Assembly: GCF_017591425.1 (NCBI RefSeq)
Contig: NW_024467121.1
Coordinates: 23,634,707-23,698,706, forward strand
Reading direction: 5' to 3'
From: Ochotona curzoniae
Lineage: Eukaryota; Chordata; Mammalia; Lagomorpha; Ochotonidae
DNA: 64,000 nucleotides
The notes below the pieces were generated by a model. It did not search any database, was not told the DNA's origin, and worked only from the letters and a program-made list of their open reading frames with translations. The first letter of the stretch is position 1; each line of letters opens with the position of its first letter. Position numbers and translations under genes: made by a program. Shown piece by piece: positions 36,311 to 48,309 of the stretch.

Positions 36311-37974
36311 TTTGAACCTACATTTATTTTTACAAAATTATCACATGTTCAGTGGAGAATGCTTAAAAGTCATTGGATATTGCTATGGAATGAAAATACA
36401 CCACCAATGCCATTGCTCAGGGTAGTCAATGTACATATTGGTATATGCTCTAAAGACTGTACATGTATACAGACATTCATGTACCCCTACATGTAATGAA
36501 ATGACAAATACTATATTGATCAGGTGTTTGACAGAAATAATTTGATGATTTGATAAGTAAGAATCCAAAGGGGTGCATTAAGTTTTATGTTCAATAGACA
36601 GCTTTGTAGGGAAGTTTTTCAAACTCTGGGTCTTGATTCATTATAGGTTATAAAGTAAAGTTAGTAGACTGCAGACAACTTGTAAAAAATAAAAGAGAAG
36701 GATATGGAACATGGACTGAGGAATCTATAGTCAAGGTAGTATCTGCATGATATCCATACATGTGTACAAGCTGCAATGTTAATTCTTTCTGAAGGTTCAG
36801 ATTAGTTTGAATTTACCTTTAATTGAGGCAAGAACAAGACAGAGCTGGATTATTCTGCTGCACAGAAGGCTGGGAATTTATGGTTCCCAGGAATGTAAGA
36901 AAATAAAGAATAGAAAGTTGTAGAGGAAAGGAGCAGGAGCATCAAAACAGAGGAAAAGATGTTTCAGGATAGAACTCCATAAGTGCTGAAAATTCAGAAC
37001 ATTTTTGCAGATAATTATCCCAATCACATAGTTCATTGCTCAAAGAATTGAGGTCTTCTGGGAATTTAACCATGTCAATGTAGTCCTATTTACGTTTTTA
37101 AGCAGAGAAAAATTGTTAACCCTTAAAGATTTTATAATAAGGAAACAAGTCAGAATGCTTCAAGGCAAAACTGTGAGGCGAATAACCCCATGGTTTCCCA
37201 TAGAAACTCACATAAAACTACCTTTGTGAAGTAAGTGGCATTAACAGGGGCTTTGTTAAGATAGAACACCTTGGTGAGGTTTTACCACAATTTTTCTGCT
37301 AAAACTCTGAGTAACTTTATAAAAGTATCCTCATCATAAGCAGGGGTTATTGTTCTTTGGCCTTCCAAAAAGTCAGTAAGAAAAATGTCTTGTGTGTCCT
37401 AAAAACTGTCATGACCTTTGCTCTTGGCCAGTCTGCTTTAGCCTTGACCTGGCCACTTTCACCCCTCGGTAGCCCTTGTGTTGTTTGTGCCAATAGAGCC
37501 ATGCTTCATCTCCTCCTTCAAAGAATCTGTTGGAAATATTCATCAACACCCTGCACCTGTGTGCAGCTTTACCTTTCCTCCCTCTTCCCGTCCTTTCTTT
37601 CTCTGCTCTGCCCCAACCATTCTCTCTCCCTCCCTTTCCCTTTCATTTCTCTCTCTCTCCTTTTTCTTTCCTGAAACAATTTAGGAGACAGAGAGACAGA
37701 CTGACTATCCCTGAGCAACATTCAGGCACTCTTGGGAGGTAGGCATGCTAACTTCAGGCTAAATGCCCACTTGAGGTTCTCCTCAAATTGATGTCTTATC
37801 CTTCTTAGTACCTCAAAGTGTAACAAGTTACTATGAGTTCTTTTGGTGCAAAACATTTTTGAAATGCAAGTATAGATTTTCATACTGCATACCTCCATGA
37901 GCTTTTTGTAAATTCTTGTATTACTTCCATCATGTTTCCCGTTGGAGATATATTTTTGTCCTATAAGTAAACAA
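36311..37974. other. Unique AT-rich segment
   Basis: About 1.7 kb. A pyrimidine-rich stretch lies at 37560-37675, where overlapping Ser/Pro/Leu frames arise from composition. No gene recognised. Confidence 0.4.
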
Positions 37975-38225
37975 TTAATTCTGAGAGGCTGAGAGTGAGA
38001 CAGAGACAGTGTTCCCATCTGTTGGCTTATTCTTCCATCCTGGAAATGTTCAGGGGTAGGCGAGGAAGCCAGGCATTCAATGCAAATCTCCCACAAGAGT
38101 GGCACAAGTCCAATTATTTAGGCCATCAACTATTGCTAACCCAGGATCTGCATTTGCAGGAGTCCAGAAGCTAAGTACTCAGAGGCAGGTTATAGGCATC
38201 TTTAGCGGTGTCTTAAATCAGCCAA
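37975..38225 (-). mobile_element. CSINE, minus orientation, old
   Basis: 'gttcccatctgttggcttat', 'gcaaatctcccacaagagtg' and 'agtactcagaggcaggttat' keep reverse-CSINE order but are well diverged. Confidence 0.7.
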
Positions 38226-38435
38226 AATGTTCAACCCTTTATGTCTTTTTAGAATTACATGGTATGCTATATATTTTTATTTGTTTAGGGACTAGGCCTG
38301 TAAACTATAACTCTTGCCTAGCACCACGGACAGCGCCCCTACATGTAGTATTTAACGAACTCTTCATATGAAAAATACTATCATAATGGAAGAAGGAGTG
38401 GCAGGGTGGTGATGGAAGGTTACCACAGTGTTAGG

Positions 38436-38440
<5 letters not shown>

Positions 38441-38485
<45 letters not shown>
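38441..38485 (+). repeat. (GA)n microsatellite
   Basis: About 22 uninterrupted GA units. Confidence 0.98.
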
Positions 38486-38487
<2 letters not shown>

Positions 38488-38604
38488 CAGTACATCAGAC
38501 GCAATTTCTCTTTGGATTTAATCCTTGACACTCATTTGCAGTTGCTGTTCGATCATAGACTTGATGATATGCAAACCTGAAAGTAAAAACATAGACCTGC
38601 AGGA

Positions 38605-38805
38605 CAGCTGTACTTGGGTATGGGTGCTGACTCTGCCTCCTGCTACAACTTTCTGCTGATTTGCACTCTGGTGGGCGGCAGGTGATGGCTCAGTTAAAAA
38701 GACCCCTTCCACCCGCATGCAAGATGCAAACAGAGTTTCTGACTCCCTGGCTGAGCAATGGAGCAGCGAATTACGCTCTCTGCCTCTCAAATTTTAAAAA
38801 TGTAA
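38605..38805 (+). mobile_element. CSINE 3' part, plus orientation, old
   Basis: 'gctgactctgcctcctgcta', 'gcggcaggtgatggctcagt', then 'ccttccacccgcatgcaaga' and 'ctctgcctctcaaattttaa' follow forward CSINE order without a clear head. Confidence 0.65.
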
Positions 38806-39109
38806 ACACAGGCTCATTTCAGAAAAAATATAAACAAGATGAATATACTATTAACAAACATCATTTTAAACTCATTGGCTCTTTAGGCATTTTACAGATT
38901 TATTCCCAGGAATATTGAGGAAAAAAAAGAGGTACTACCAGAGCTAGGAAAAAAAAATCAACGATTCCTTCTCTCTTTACTTCACCTCTCAATCTTACCA
39001 GCTGAATATTCCTTGGAGTTATCCCTCCATCCTCTTCTCCTCCTTAACAGACATTTACCATGTCCTATCTAGTTTATCTGGCTGGGTCTCTAAACTCCAT
39101 CCTTCTTGA

Positions 39110-39560
39110 CGCAGCCAGAGTAAGCCATTAAAAGTGAACATCTATTATTATGCTGATTAGAATCTTTGACTTAAAATTCTTTGTGACTCCCTGATATCTA
39201 TGGGATAAAGAGCAGCCTTCTGCAATGGATCTCAAATGCATTGTTTCCCAACTCCCACTTGATGAACTCTGACATGCATATTTATACTTCTTCCATCAAA
39301 TAATGCCAGAACTTTCCTCCAGTTTTCCTGCTGGCGAGGAACACATCCTTGCACATCCTCTAAAATTAAGTTCTGGCATCCCTCCCTTCAAAAAGCCCCT
39401 CAACATCTTCCAGGCTGGGTTTGTGTGTCTGCATCATGATCTCATGTTATCACACGTATCTCTATAGGGCAGGGCCTAAAAGGGCTAGAGAGAAACCTTT
39501 ACACTCTGTTTACATATCAGAACAAAAAATTCTAGAAGTCAAGTACTGTTTATTTTCTGT
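39110..39560 (+). mobile_element. L2 LINE 3' region
   Basis: Ordered L2 motifs: 'gcagccagagtaagccatta', 'ctgatatctatgggataaag', 'acatccttgcacatcctcta', 'tcaacatcttccaggctggg', and 'ctctatagggcagggcctaa'. Long but diverged, no coding capacity. Confidence 0.7.
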
Positions 39561-39804
39561 ATCTCTGAAAAAGAAGTCCACAGAGTTCCTATCATGTAAT
39601 AAACATGCACTCTCCTTCAGATGTTTTGTTTGCTTTGCTTTGAATGGACCAAGCCATTCAGCAATTTAAAAGTGTTGATAAGTAACTAATAAAGCTTCTT
39701 AAGTTCCAATCCTAAAAGCCTAATGGAAAAATGTGAAGGCATATATACAAATCAGCCTATATTAGCTCTAACCCATTACATAAAATTAAAGTAGTCATTA
39801 CAGA

Positions 39805-39900
39805 ATTATTCATTAATTCAACATAGTTTTATACACTGGGACTTCAGAGATTGATAACATGTGGTTCACATTGAGGAACTCACATTCTGTTGAGAAAAGA
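39805..39900 (-). mobile_element. L2 LINE fragment
   Basis: 'tcattaattcaacatagttt', 'actgggacttcagagattga' and 'gaggaactcacattctgttg' resemble the reverse L2 3' end. Confidence 0.5.
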
Positions 39901-40559
39901 GGGAGAAAAAAAGGCCAGGATATGAAACAGTGCTAGCAAATAGATATATTTACTATGTAAAGAAAAGGGAAGAACTGACTGCCTCTAATTAGGGAATACT
40001 GGCATCTAGCAAGAGCTCATGCTTTTATGAACCTTGCGAGCCCACTGTGAAAGAGCAGTTCCCAGGAGGGATGTCTGGAGATAAGGTCCAAGCATATTTT
40101 CAAGCATTTCCTTGGAGCCCTTTACTCTCTGTGTTAAAGTGAGAGGATCTAAAATCCCAAGATGGGAATGTGGATTCATGGGAGAAAAGAGTTAAGGGAC
40201 TAACTAGACTATTAGATTTGCTACCCATATTTTAGGCAAAAACCTGAAAGGAATCAAGCACTCTGTGATCCAGTTAGACCCAGCAAGAGTGAAGCCTCAA
40301 CACAGTGGTATAATTCAAAATAAGAAAATGCATTGTGAGTTAGGGATATGTTAAAAAACTGGAGCACATCCAGACATGGGTCACAAAAGTGATTACCTTC
40401 AAATAGAAAAGATTCAGAAGTTAAGTATGCTTGGGTTTGACAGGAAATGCTAATTGTTTCCCAAGGATCATCTTCCATGGGTTCTTTTGGCTAACCAATT
40501 AGAGAAGAAAAGTGTTTGAGCCTTGATTCTGTATTATGCTCTTCATTTATGATATGGAG

Positions 40560-40835
40560 ACTAGCACTATTATACAGAAAGACAGGCTTTGCTGATGAAG
40601 GAAAAACTCACAAAACTGCAAGTTAACAGTCATTTTAAAAATATATTGTACCATGCTTGCAATGAAGGAATCATGACTGGATTTGAACTGTAATACTGCA
40701 ACAAGGTGGAGGAATCCACCATGGAGGGAGGGTACGGGGAGGGGTTGGGGGAAATCCAAAGCCTATGAAACTGTGTCACATAAAATGAAATAAAGAAATA
40801 TTTATTTATTTATATATTTATATTTATATATAGTA
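40560..40835 (+). mobile_element. L1 3' end (3' UTR and A/T-rich tail)
   Basis: 'caaggtggaggaatccacca', 'gggtacggggaggggttggg', 'gaaactgtgtcacataaaat' and an A/T-rich (ATTT)n tail match the 3' UTR of lagomorph L1. Strongly 5'-truncated; no ORF2 coding sequence. Confidence 0.8.
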
Positions 40836-41097
40836 CCATTTAGGAAAGCAAAAGCTTAGAAAATATAAGAACTCATTCCAAATGACTGTCACAAAATTTG
40901 TAAATTTAAAATCATCTATATAACTGCTAATAACCTTAGCTTCATTAAACATGACCTACAAACCTTGAAAAATCAGGACCAATGATAACACAGTGAGTTG
41001 TTAAATGACCCAGACAGAGCATATCATTCACATCTTAATGATATCAAAGCATATTTACTTGCTGTGGTTAATATTTATTGAATGTCCATTTACACTA

Positions 41098-41402
41098 TTT
41101 TTTAATTATTTTATTATTGGAAAGGCAGATTTACAGAGAGGAGAGACAAAGCTCTTTTGTCCAATGGTTCACTCCCCAAGTGACTGCAAGAGCCAGAACA
41201 GAGCCGATCTGCAGCTAGGAGCTTTTTCCAGGTTTCCCAGGTGGGTGCAGGGTCCCAATGCTTTGGACCCTCCTCTACAGCTTTCCCAGGCCACAGGGAA
41301 GGGAGCTGGATAAGAAATGCAGCAGCTGGGAATATGAAAGGGCACCCGTATGGGATCTCTGGTGGATGCAAGGCGAGGAGTTAGCCACTATGCTCTCTCT
41401 GG
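41098..41402 (-). mobile_element. CSINE, minus orientation
   Basis: 'ttggaaaggcagatttacag', 'atggttcactccccaagtga', 'caggtttcccaggtgggtgc'. Imperfect flanking duplication ccatttacactat / ccatttatattct. Confidence 0.93.
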
Positions 41403-41609
41403 ACGCCATTTATATTCTTAATGATAGTAGTCAGATACACACATATTGCATAGATTTCTTAAGTGTGAGAAAGATTTATATTTTCGGAAGTTATTCTCAC
41501 ATATTAGATTTTACTTTGTAACATCTTTAACTTTTTCCAGCTTTGGAAGTCTATAAAAATTACTTAAAAAAAGAGTGAAAGATTATAAGAAGAAGATGTG
41601 AAAGATTAC

Positions 41610-41730
41610 AAATTCATTTTCTGAGTATCTACTAAGTGCCAGGCACAGTGTCACATATAAGACAGACAAAGATGACTAGGACATAGTATCTCTGTACCTA
41701 AGGATTTATACTCTAACATTCAGAGAACAA
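41610..41730 (-). mobile_element. L2 LINE fragment
   Basis: 'tgagtatctactaagtgcca', 'ggcacagtgtcacatataag' and 'gtacctaaggatttatactc' follow the reverse L2 3' end. Confidence 0.7.
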
Positions 41731-42694
41731 TTATGATATCATATCTTCATAAAGCTACTCTTTCAAAGTATCAAGTAATTTGGAGAGAGTAGTTCAAGAA
41801 GGCTGTGTGGGAGAAATGACAGCTGACCTGGGAAGCGCAGGCAAGTGCACCTGGAATGTGAATTTGGGAGCTCAAGGGTTAAGTCTTATGCAGCTTTTCA
41901 ATCCCTAAACCTACCACGGACCCCCTGCATCACAGCTGAAATTCATTAAATATGTCAATATTGCATACAGGAACAATGAATAAATTATCATCCATCTTCT
42001 ATTTGCATTCAGAAATGATTCATAAGAAGAAAGAACAAGACTCTAATAACAACAAATAATAATCTCAGGTAAGGACCCAAGAACTTTTGGAAATAAACAG
42101 AGATGTTTCCCTTTTTGCTCATTATGGTCAAGTAATATGTAACAGAGAAAACCAAATACTTCAAGACCAGCTTCTATCTAAATCCATCCCTGCCATAGTC
42201 CCGCAGCCTGGATGAATCACAGCTGAAACTTCCCTTGCAGACAGTAGATTCGCAGTGTTCTGGCAGTGTGAGTGTTTGCAACAACTGCATCCAGGAGCAG
42301 CAGTGTGACTTAGAAACCAAGGGATTGGTAATCTTGCCACCCGGTAGACTATAAGGAAAGTAAGGTGAAGATAAAAACCAAGGTTGGATGCATGAAAAAT
42401 CATCAAAAAACCAGGCACAGGCTATTCAGCTCCTCTGTGAAATGCCACATGGGGCAATTTAGGTGATTGTGTTGGTGATATGTCTCCTGTAACAGCCCCA
42501 CAGAGAAGTCTGTAGCCATCAACGCCATAGACGCTCTTTATCTGTCAGATTTAAACATTTTATAAATATTTTAGGTATTTTACTTTAAGTAAAACCAACC
42601 CAACTTTAAAAATATTAATAATTGCTAAAACTTATAGTATGCTAAAATATAGCCTGACAACAAAAAATGAGACACTATGTCAGAACACAAAAAC
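41731..42694. other. Unique segment
   Basis: About 1 kb; nothing recognised beyond short frames. Confidence 0.4.
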
Positions 42695-42970
42695 ATGTGA
42701 GTACTGGTGTTGTGGTATAACGTGCTAAGCCACCAACTGAGATTTTGGCCTCCCTTCTGGTCCAGGTCCCTGCTGATACACCTGCAAAAAGATGTGGATG
42801 ATGGTATAAGCACATGGGACCCTACTACCACCACTGCGGACCAGGATGAAGGGCCTGACTCCTGCTTTCCACCTGGCCCACCTAGAGAGAGAACCAATGG
42901 ATGGAAGATTTCTCTGTCTTCCCCACTGTCTGTGTAATCTTGTTTTCAAATATACCAATCTTAAAAAACA
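42695..42970 (+). mobile_element. CSINE, plus orientation, old
   Basis: 'gtactggtgttgtggtataa' head remnant, 'ggtccctgctgatacacctg' and 'gaaccaatggatggaagatt' body, with the tail 'ttcaaatataccaatcttaa'. Confidence 0.82.
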
Positions 42971-43389
42971 AAGCAAAATTAACCTTAAAAAATAAAAAAA
43001 AGCACTGTTCAGCTCCCCATCCCTTTTGGCTACAGCAAGTGTAGAAGAGTGAAGAAGCAGTTAGAACATAGAAAAAGGTGTGTGTGTATGTGGATACACA
43101 TGTTTGTCTTGCACATAGGAGGCATCTGTGTGCCATACTCATCTGGATAAATTCTAAGATCTAATTAAGGGAAGAACAGGAAATGAATGTGCAGACACCT
43201 TTGCAAAAGCAAAGATATCCCAGCTGTAGGCAACTACCTAGGTTGCCTTGCACCTAGACAAGTGTTACACTGCTGGGAGAAAAGCAATCAGTATCTGGCA
43301 GACATTCTGGGCCTGGTTAATGCCAAATTTATGTTAACTATACCAATGTGCCAGCACAATTGCTTATTCTTTTCTTATTTTTAAATAAG

Positions 43390-45130
43390 AGTGGGGAAGA
43401 TGGGAAAGGTGGGGAACTCTGGACTGGGACACAACACTACGGCCCTCAGACTGGGGGGCTGTAGGCTGTCCAGGGAATGAGGTCTGGGGATGTATGGCAG
43501 TGGAGCAGCTGAGGGCATGTTTGATAAAAGAGCAGTGACTTCTAGGGTCTTCCACGGACTGGGCCACTGCACTTGCAAGTGAGCAAGAGAGCTTAGAATG
43601 GTTTAGAGAGGGGAAAACTGGAGGGCATGTCTGGGTCAGGACAAGGCACTTGCCCATTAGGGAGACATGGGCTGGGCTAAATAGCATCGCCTACCACTCA
43701 CTGGCACACATGAAATCTGGGGCTGCAAGGCATGCCTGGATGAGCTAGGCTAAAACACCCACCCTGAGTGTCAGAGCAGGGAGTGGGCCACAACAGACTG
43801 GGTAGCAGAAACCAAAAACAATAGGAAACTGGGTCTGGGGCAGATTTTGTGACTTGAGGGCTCACCTCTGTGGGACTGCAGCACCTGTAGGTTTACATGG
43901 AGAGCTGGGGGTGGTGACGGGTCAAGCCAGGCCGACCCACAGAACTCACCTAACAAGAACCCATCAGACAATTGCAGGAGCTGGGGCTGAGAGAAGGGCA
44001 GGCAGGGCCAGGCCACAGTACCCATCAGTAAAGTACCCCCAGCACATGAAAGGTCTGGGACCGAGGGCAGACCATGCCAAGCAGGGCTGCTGCCCCTGCT
44101 GGCATGCATGAGATCTAGGGCTTGGATTAGTTCTGGTACAGGAACTTGCAAAACACCCCTACAAGGCTTTAACTCCCACTGGAGAACAGAAGAACTGGGG
44201 CTGGGGGTAGGCCAGACAAGGTTACAGCACTTAGCATTTGTGTGAACCGGGTCTGGAGACCTGCTGGTCTGGGTCAGGCCACCATACCTGCTAGCATGGG
44301 CAAGTCCTGAGTTCAGGGACAGGCCTGGTAGGGGAACTCTGGGAACTTCCCAGTTCCCACTGGTGAGTGCAAGGCCAAGACTGTGGGAAGATCAGGCTGG
44401 ACAAGGCTGCAGTATCCATTGGCCTTTATATGTGCTACATTTGGGGAGGGCCACACGGAGTTAGGCTCTAGCACTTGCTAGTGATTGCAAAAGCCAGAAT
44501 GCATATGGGATTGGTCAGGCTAGGTTGCAGCACCCGCTGGGTCACATGAGAGCTGGGTCTGGGGGTAGGCCAGGCTAGACTAGGCTGCAGTGTCCCTCAG
44601 TGAGAGTTGAGATGAGTACAAGCCAGTCAGGCTGGGCCACAGTATCTGCTGGTGAGTGCCAGCACTGGGAAACTTGGGAAACTCCTCTGCCAGGCTCCAG
44701 CTACAGCTGGTGAGCATGAGGGTCAGGGCTCTGAGCAGGTCAGACTAGGCTGGGCTGCAGCACCCACTGGCATATGTGTGACCTGGGCCTAGGGGTAGGT
44801 TAGGCATGATCAGTCCACAGGACAAGTAAGAGCCAGGACAGGTTGCAGGCTGGGCCAGGTTGGACTGCAACACCTGCCAGTTAATATGCAGACTGGGGGT
44901 GGCCCCAGGCTGGGAGTTACTAGGCCATGACATCCATTGGTATGCATGAGGACTGGATCTATGGTGGGCTAGTTAGGCTGGGCCACAGTACCTGTCAGTT
45001 AGTGTGAGATATGGCGTTATGGCAAAATTAACCAGGTAGTTGCATCTACCAGTATGTGCATCACTGGTGCAGGTGACAGACTGAACCTGACCCTGCACTG
45101 ACTGGCACTCACAAGAGTCAAGTCAGAGGT
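43390..45130 (+). repeat. Degenerate tandem-repeat block, unit spacing near 60 bp, possible L1 5' region
   Basis: About 1.7 kb built from recurring phrases: 'caggctgggccacagta', 'gctgcagcacccactgg', 'tggtgagtgcaagg' and 'gagctgggtctgggggtagg'. The (c)actgg/tgctgg landmark recurs near 44358, 44416, 44478, 44535, 44598, 44650, 44705, 44768, 44877, 44935 and 44995, mostly 52-69 bp apart. Units are diverged, so the array is old. It is more GC-rich than its surroundings. Frames across it are repeat-derived. I suspect a lagomorph L1 5'-UTR-type array but cannot prove it. Confidence 0.75.
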
Positions 45131-45790
45131 CACCCCAGGTGAAATTTCTTGCAGAAATCCCCAACTAGGCCACTGGACTCAGATATTGGCCACAGCAAAA
45201 ATCACAGAATTTATGGTCTGACCTTGGAGTGCATGTATCAAGACCGCACCTCCTCAGTTGCTGACGCCTGTGTGGTAGACAGTGTGCCCAGATGCACACA
45301 GGGGACAGGACAACCAGTTCATCCAAGCCAGCAGGGTACACTGAATGTTGTCAGAGGATGGAGAACAGAGCAGGTTGAACGATTCTTCTGGCCAAGTTTT
45401 GAGCATGTTCCCCAGTCTGAGGATGCACTAAGGTAGACTTTGTCAATCAACAGACCTTTGAAAAATTGCTCCAACTCTAGAGCAACAAGACCAACAACTT
45501 CTCAGAATTATCAAAATCACTCAAGTAATACCCTCACAACACTCTTCCCCACATTGGGGTCTCTAGTGCATCATCAAATGACCATCCCCCATCCCCAGGT
45601 GCTGATGCATTTTAACAAGAAGCAGCCCCCTTTACTCCCTTGCAGACACAGGAGAAAAAATTTAAACATTTGTCTCAACAACTTTCCTCTATACAGCATA
45701 ATTTTCACAGCATAATCAAAGGCCCACATGTGCATGTATTCCTCCCAGCAAGGTAAACAATGTTAAACATGAAATAATAAAAAGAAATCA
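45131..45790 (+). mobile_element. Unassigned element segment following the tandem block
   Basis: Non-repetitive continuation that ends in A-rich 'catgaaataataaaaagaaa'. A 95-codon and a 91-codon frame sit back to back (45149-45436, 45440-45715); neither is recognised. It may be the 3' part of the same element as the tandem block. Confidence 0.35.
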
Positions 45791-45845
45791 ACCATGACTA
45801 AATTTTAACATGTAGAAAAAAGCACAGATAAAAAGTGGAAAGATT

Positions 45846-46178
45846 GGGCCTGGCGCGGTGGCGCAAGTGGTTAAAGGTCCTCGCCTTGCACGCCTGGGAT
45901 CCCATATGGGTGCCGGTTCTAATCCCGGCAGCCCCGCTTCCCTTCCAGCTCCCTGCTTGTGGCCTGGGAAAGCAGTTGAGGACGGCCCAAAGCTTTGGGA
46001 ACCTGCACCCGCGTGGGAGACCCGGAAGAGGCTCCTGGCTTCGGATCGGCATAGTATCGACCCGTTGTGCTCACTTGGGGAGTGAATCATCGGACGGAAG
46101 ATCTTCCTCTCTGTCTCTCCTCTTTGTATATCCGCCTTTCCAATAAAAAAAATAATAAAAATAAATCTTTAAAAAAAA
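45846..46178 (+). mobile_element. Young CSINE, plus orientation, perfect target-site duplication
   Basis: Near-consensus copy of the same subtype as 24468-24797, sharing 'gggaacctgcacccgcgtgg' and 'ggatcggcatagtatcg'. Differences between the two are mostly CpG to TpG or CpA. tggaaagatt at 45836-45845 repeats at 46179-46188. A and B boxes are intact. Confidence 0.97.
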
Positions 46179-46188
46179 TGGAAAGATT

Positions 46189-47940
46189 ATATTCAGCCAG
46201 TTCAGAAAGAGAAGTTGTGCATTACACGCTGATTTGCTCATTCATTATTTAAGAGTGAGACTTAATGCATATGTAATTTAAAAAAAAACAAGCCCCAAGT
46301 TTTTAATCCAAGAATTTAACTCAACGCATTTTGAACCGATTCATATTTTAGGCAGTTTAACCTAAGCAAGTAGTCCAAAACTTTCAGCAGTAGGAGATTA
46401 AGTCTCTGAGAAGTCATGGGCAGCAGGTCACCTAATCACCTGCGCTGGAGGGTGATCCTTTAGGCTGCACTGTGGCCACTGCCTTCACCACCAAGCAGCT
46501 ATAAGGCATGCACATGCTGTAAAAAGGATTTGCTGGCCCTGCTTCTAGGTGGGGTGAAGATGGCATTCTTAACCTAGGGACAGAGAAAGCAAGAAGGGAA
46601 CAAAGTTCTTACCCTCTGTCTCCAGGCCAGCTTATTTTTGGTACGAAGGGAGAATGCAAGGCAGATACTTCTGGTGAAGTCAGTCATTCTGCTAGATAGA
46701 TTTACTTTTCTGACACAAGTCCTTCCAACATACGATAGGGGCTCTCCAAACAGACTGCCACGTACCCTAACCACCTCATGAAACAACACTCTCTTTCTCT
46801 CCCTTTTCACATGTATCTAGTGGTGTCCACGGCACACTCAATGCTGTGGACACTGACTGCTACTTGCTAGCATAAATAAGCACTTCTGTTCTCTTGGGTT
46901 GTGTTGTAGCTCCTAAAGTCAGCTGTGCTTTTCCCGCCCCCCAAGCCTGTTTATGCTGCTTACATAAACGTAATTTAATGTTGAGTGAACTCAGAAATAT
47001 GATTGTTAAAAAAAGAATTGCTGATTCTATAAAAACAAAGTGGAATGATTTAAAAGATCTAACAAAGCTGAATTTTCCTCCACACTAAAGATGTCTGTCA
47101 AATTAGGTGTACGTGAAATAAATGTCAAAGGTTTCATGGGGAGAAGGTCACTGAAAGAGCAAGGTCTGCTTGGAGGCTGCTTCCCAAGTGTCTCTATCCT
47201 CGGCTGGTTTAGACAGACTCCAATCAGGTACAGTGGGAGGTACAATTTGGATTTGGTTTTATGCAGGCAAAACAATGTGGTGTTCTGAATCAGGTGATCC
47301 ATTCATAGAGAGAATGTCTTGGCTCAGCAGAAACATCATTTCTCATGATTTCTTGACCTTTACTTTAACATTCCAGCTTCCGGTGTTATGTTCACTGGGT
47401 GAGACAGTTTCCGCTAAGCATCTCGTTGTTTATTTTGGTATTTTCCTTTTGATCATTAGTTCTAGCTTACCTCTGGGAACATATAAATTATTAAGTGGGT
47501 ACAACAGAAAGCCATTAGAACAGAAGTCAGAAAACGTGCATTCCAGGCATGACTTGGGTTGTAGTTTTGGAGGCATAATCTCATAATCTCATCTCATTTT
47601 CCTTGGGAATGGGATGGAGCATGGGAGTATCTGACAGAGGACCACATAATATTTAGATCTCCTGACTTATGAAATGCCATTCTAGACTATTTGGTTTCTT
47701 AAAACATGTACTGGTCTTTAGGGACACATTAGATAAAAGATATTTGGCAAATATAAGTAAATTCACTTATTAATGGTGAGAATAAGTTTTCTTCAGAGGA
47801 GTAAAATATTCAGAAATTTTAGTTAAAAAGAAATATAAAGTTACTTGTCCATGAAATGATACAATATTTTACTAACAAAATCCATAGTTGATATCCTTAT
47901 AATTTGAGAATGAGAAAATATCTATATGATGCTACATTTT
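46189..47940. other. Unique segment
   Basis: About 1.75 kb. A 138-codon plus-strand frame (47170-47586) and its minus-strand counterparts are not recognised. No repeats are evident. Confidence 0.4.
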
Positions 47941-48221
47941 AGGGCAGGCATCTGGCCTAGCAGTTAAGATGCTAGTTGGGATTCTTGTAACCTCATATCA
48001 GAGTACCGGGATTTAGTCCTAATTTAGCTCCTTGTTCCAGCTTCATGCTAACATGAATCGTTGAAGAAGCAGTGATAGCTCAAGTAATTGGGTTTCTGTC
48101 ATCCAAGTGGGAGACCTGCATTAAATTCCCAGCTCTGGCTTCCAAGCAACTGCACAAGTTTGGCAAGTGAACAGGTTGGTGAACAAACAGATGGGAGCTC
48201 TCTGTCTCATTGCCTCAGGAC
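47941..48221 (+). mobile_element. CSINE, plus orientation, tail replaced by microsatellite
   Basis: 'agggcaggcatctggcctag' head, 'gtcatccaagtgggagacct' body, and 'gtgaacaggttggtgaacaa'. The usual tail is replaced by the purine repeat that starts at about 48222. Confidence 0.85.
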
Positions 48222-48309
48222 AGAGAAGAGAAGAGAAGAGAAGAGAAGAGAAGAGAAGAGAAGAGAAGAGAAGAGAAGAGAAGAGAAGAGAAGAGAAGAG
48301 AAGAGAAAA
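48222..48309 (+). repeat. (AAGAG)n pentanucleotide microsatellite
   Basis: About 17 near-perfect AAGAG units. Frames in all phases are open across it and encode Arg/Lys/Glu low-complexity sequence; none is a gene. Confidence 0.98.

Noticed and set aside
37560..37680. Ser/Pro/Leu-rich frames of 68-105 codons
   Set aside because: They come from a pyrimidine-rich tract; three overlapping frames are open at once.
43390..45130. CRISPR-like repeat array
   Set aside because: Repeats are diverged, have no constant repeat length with unique spacers, and lie in a mammalian nuclear genome.
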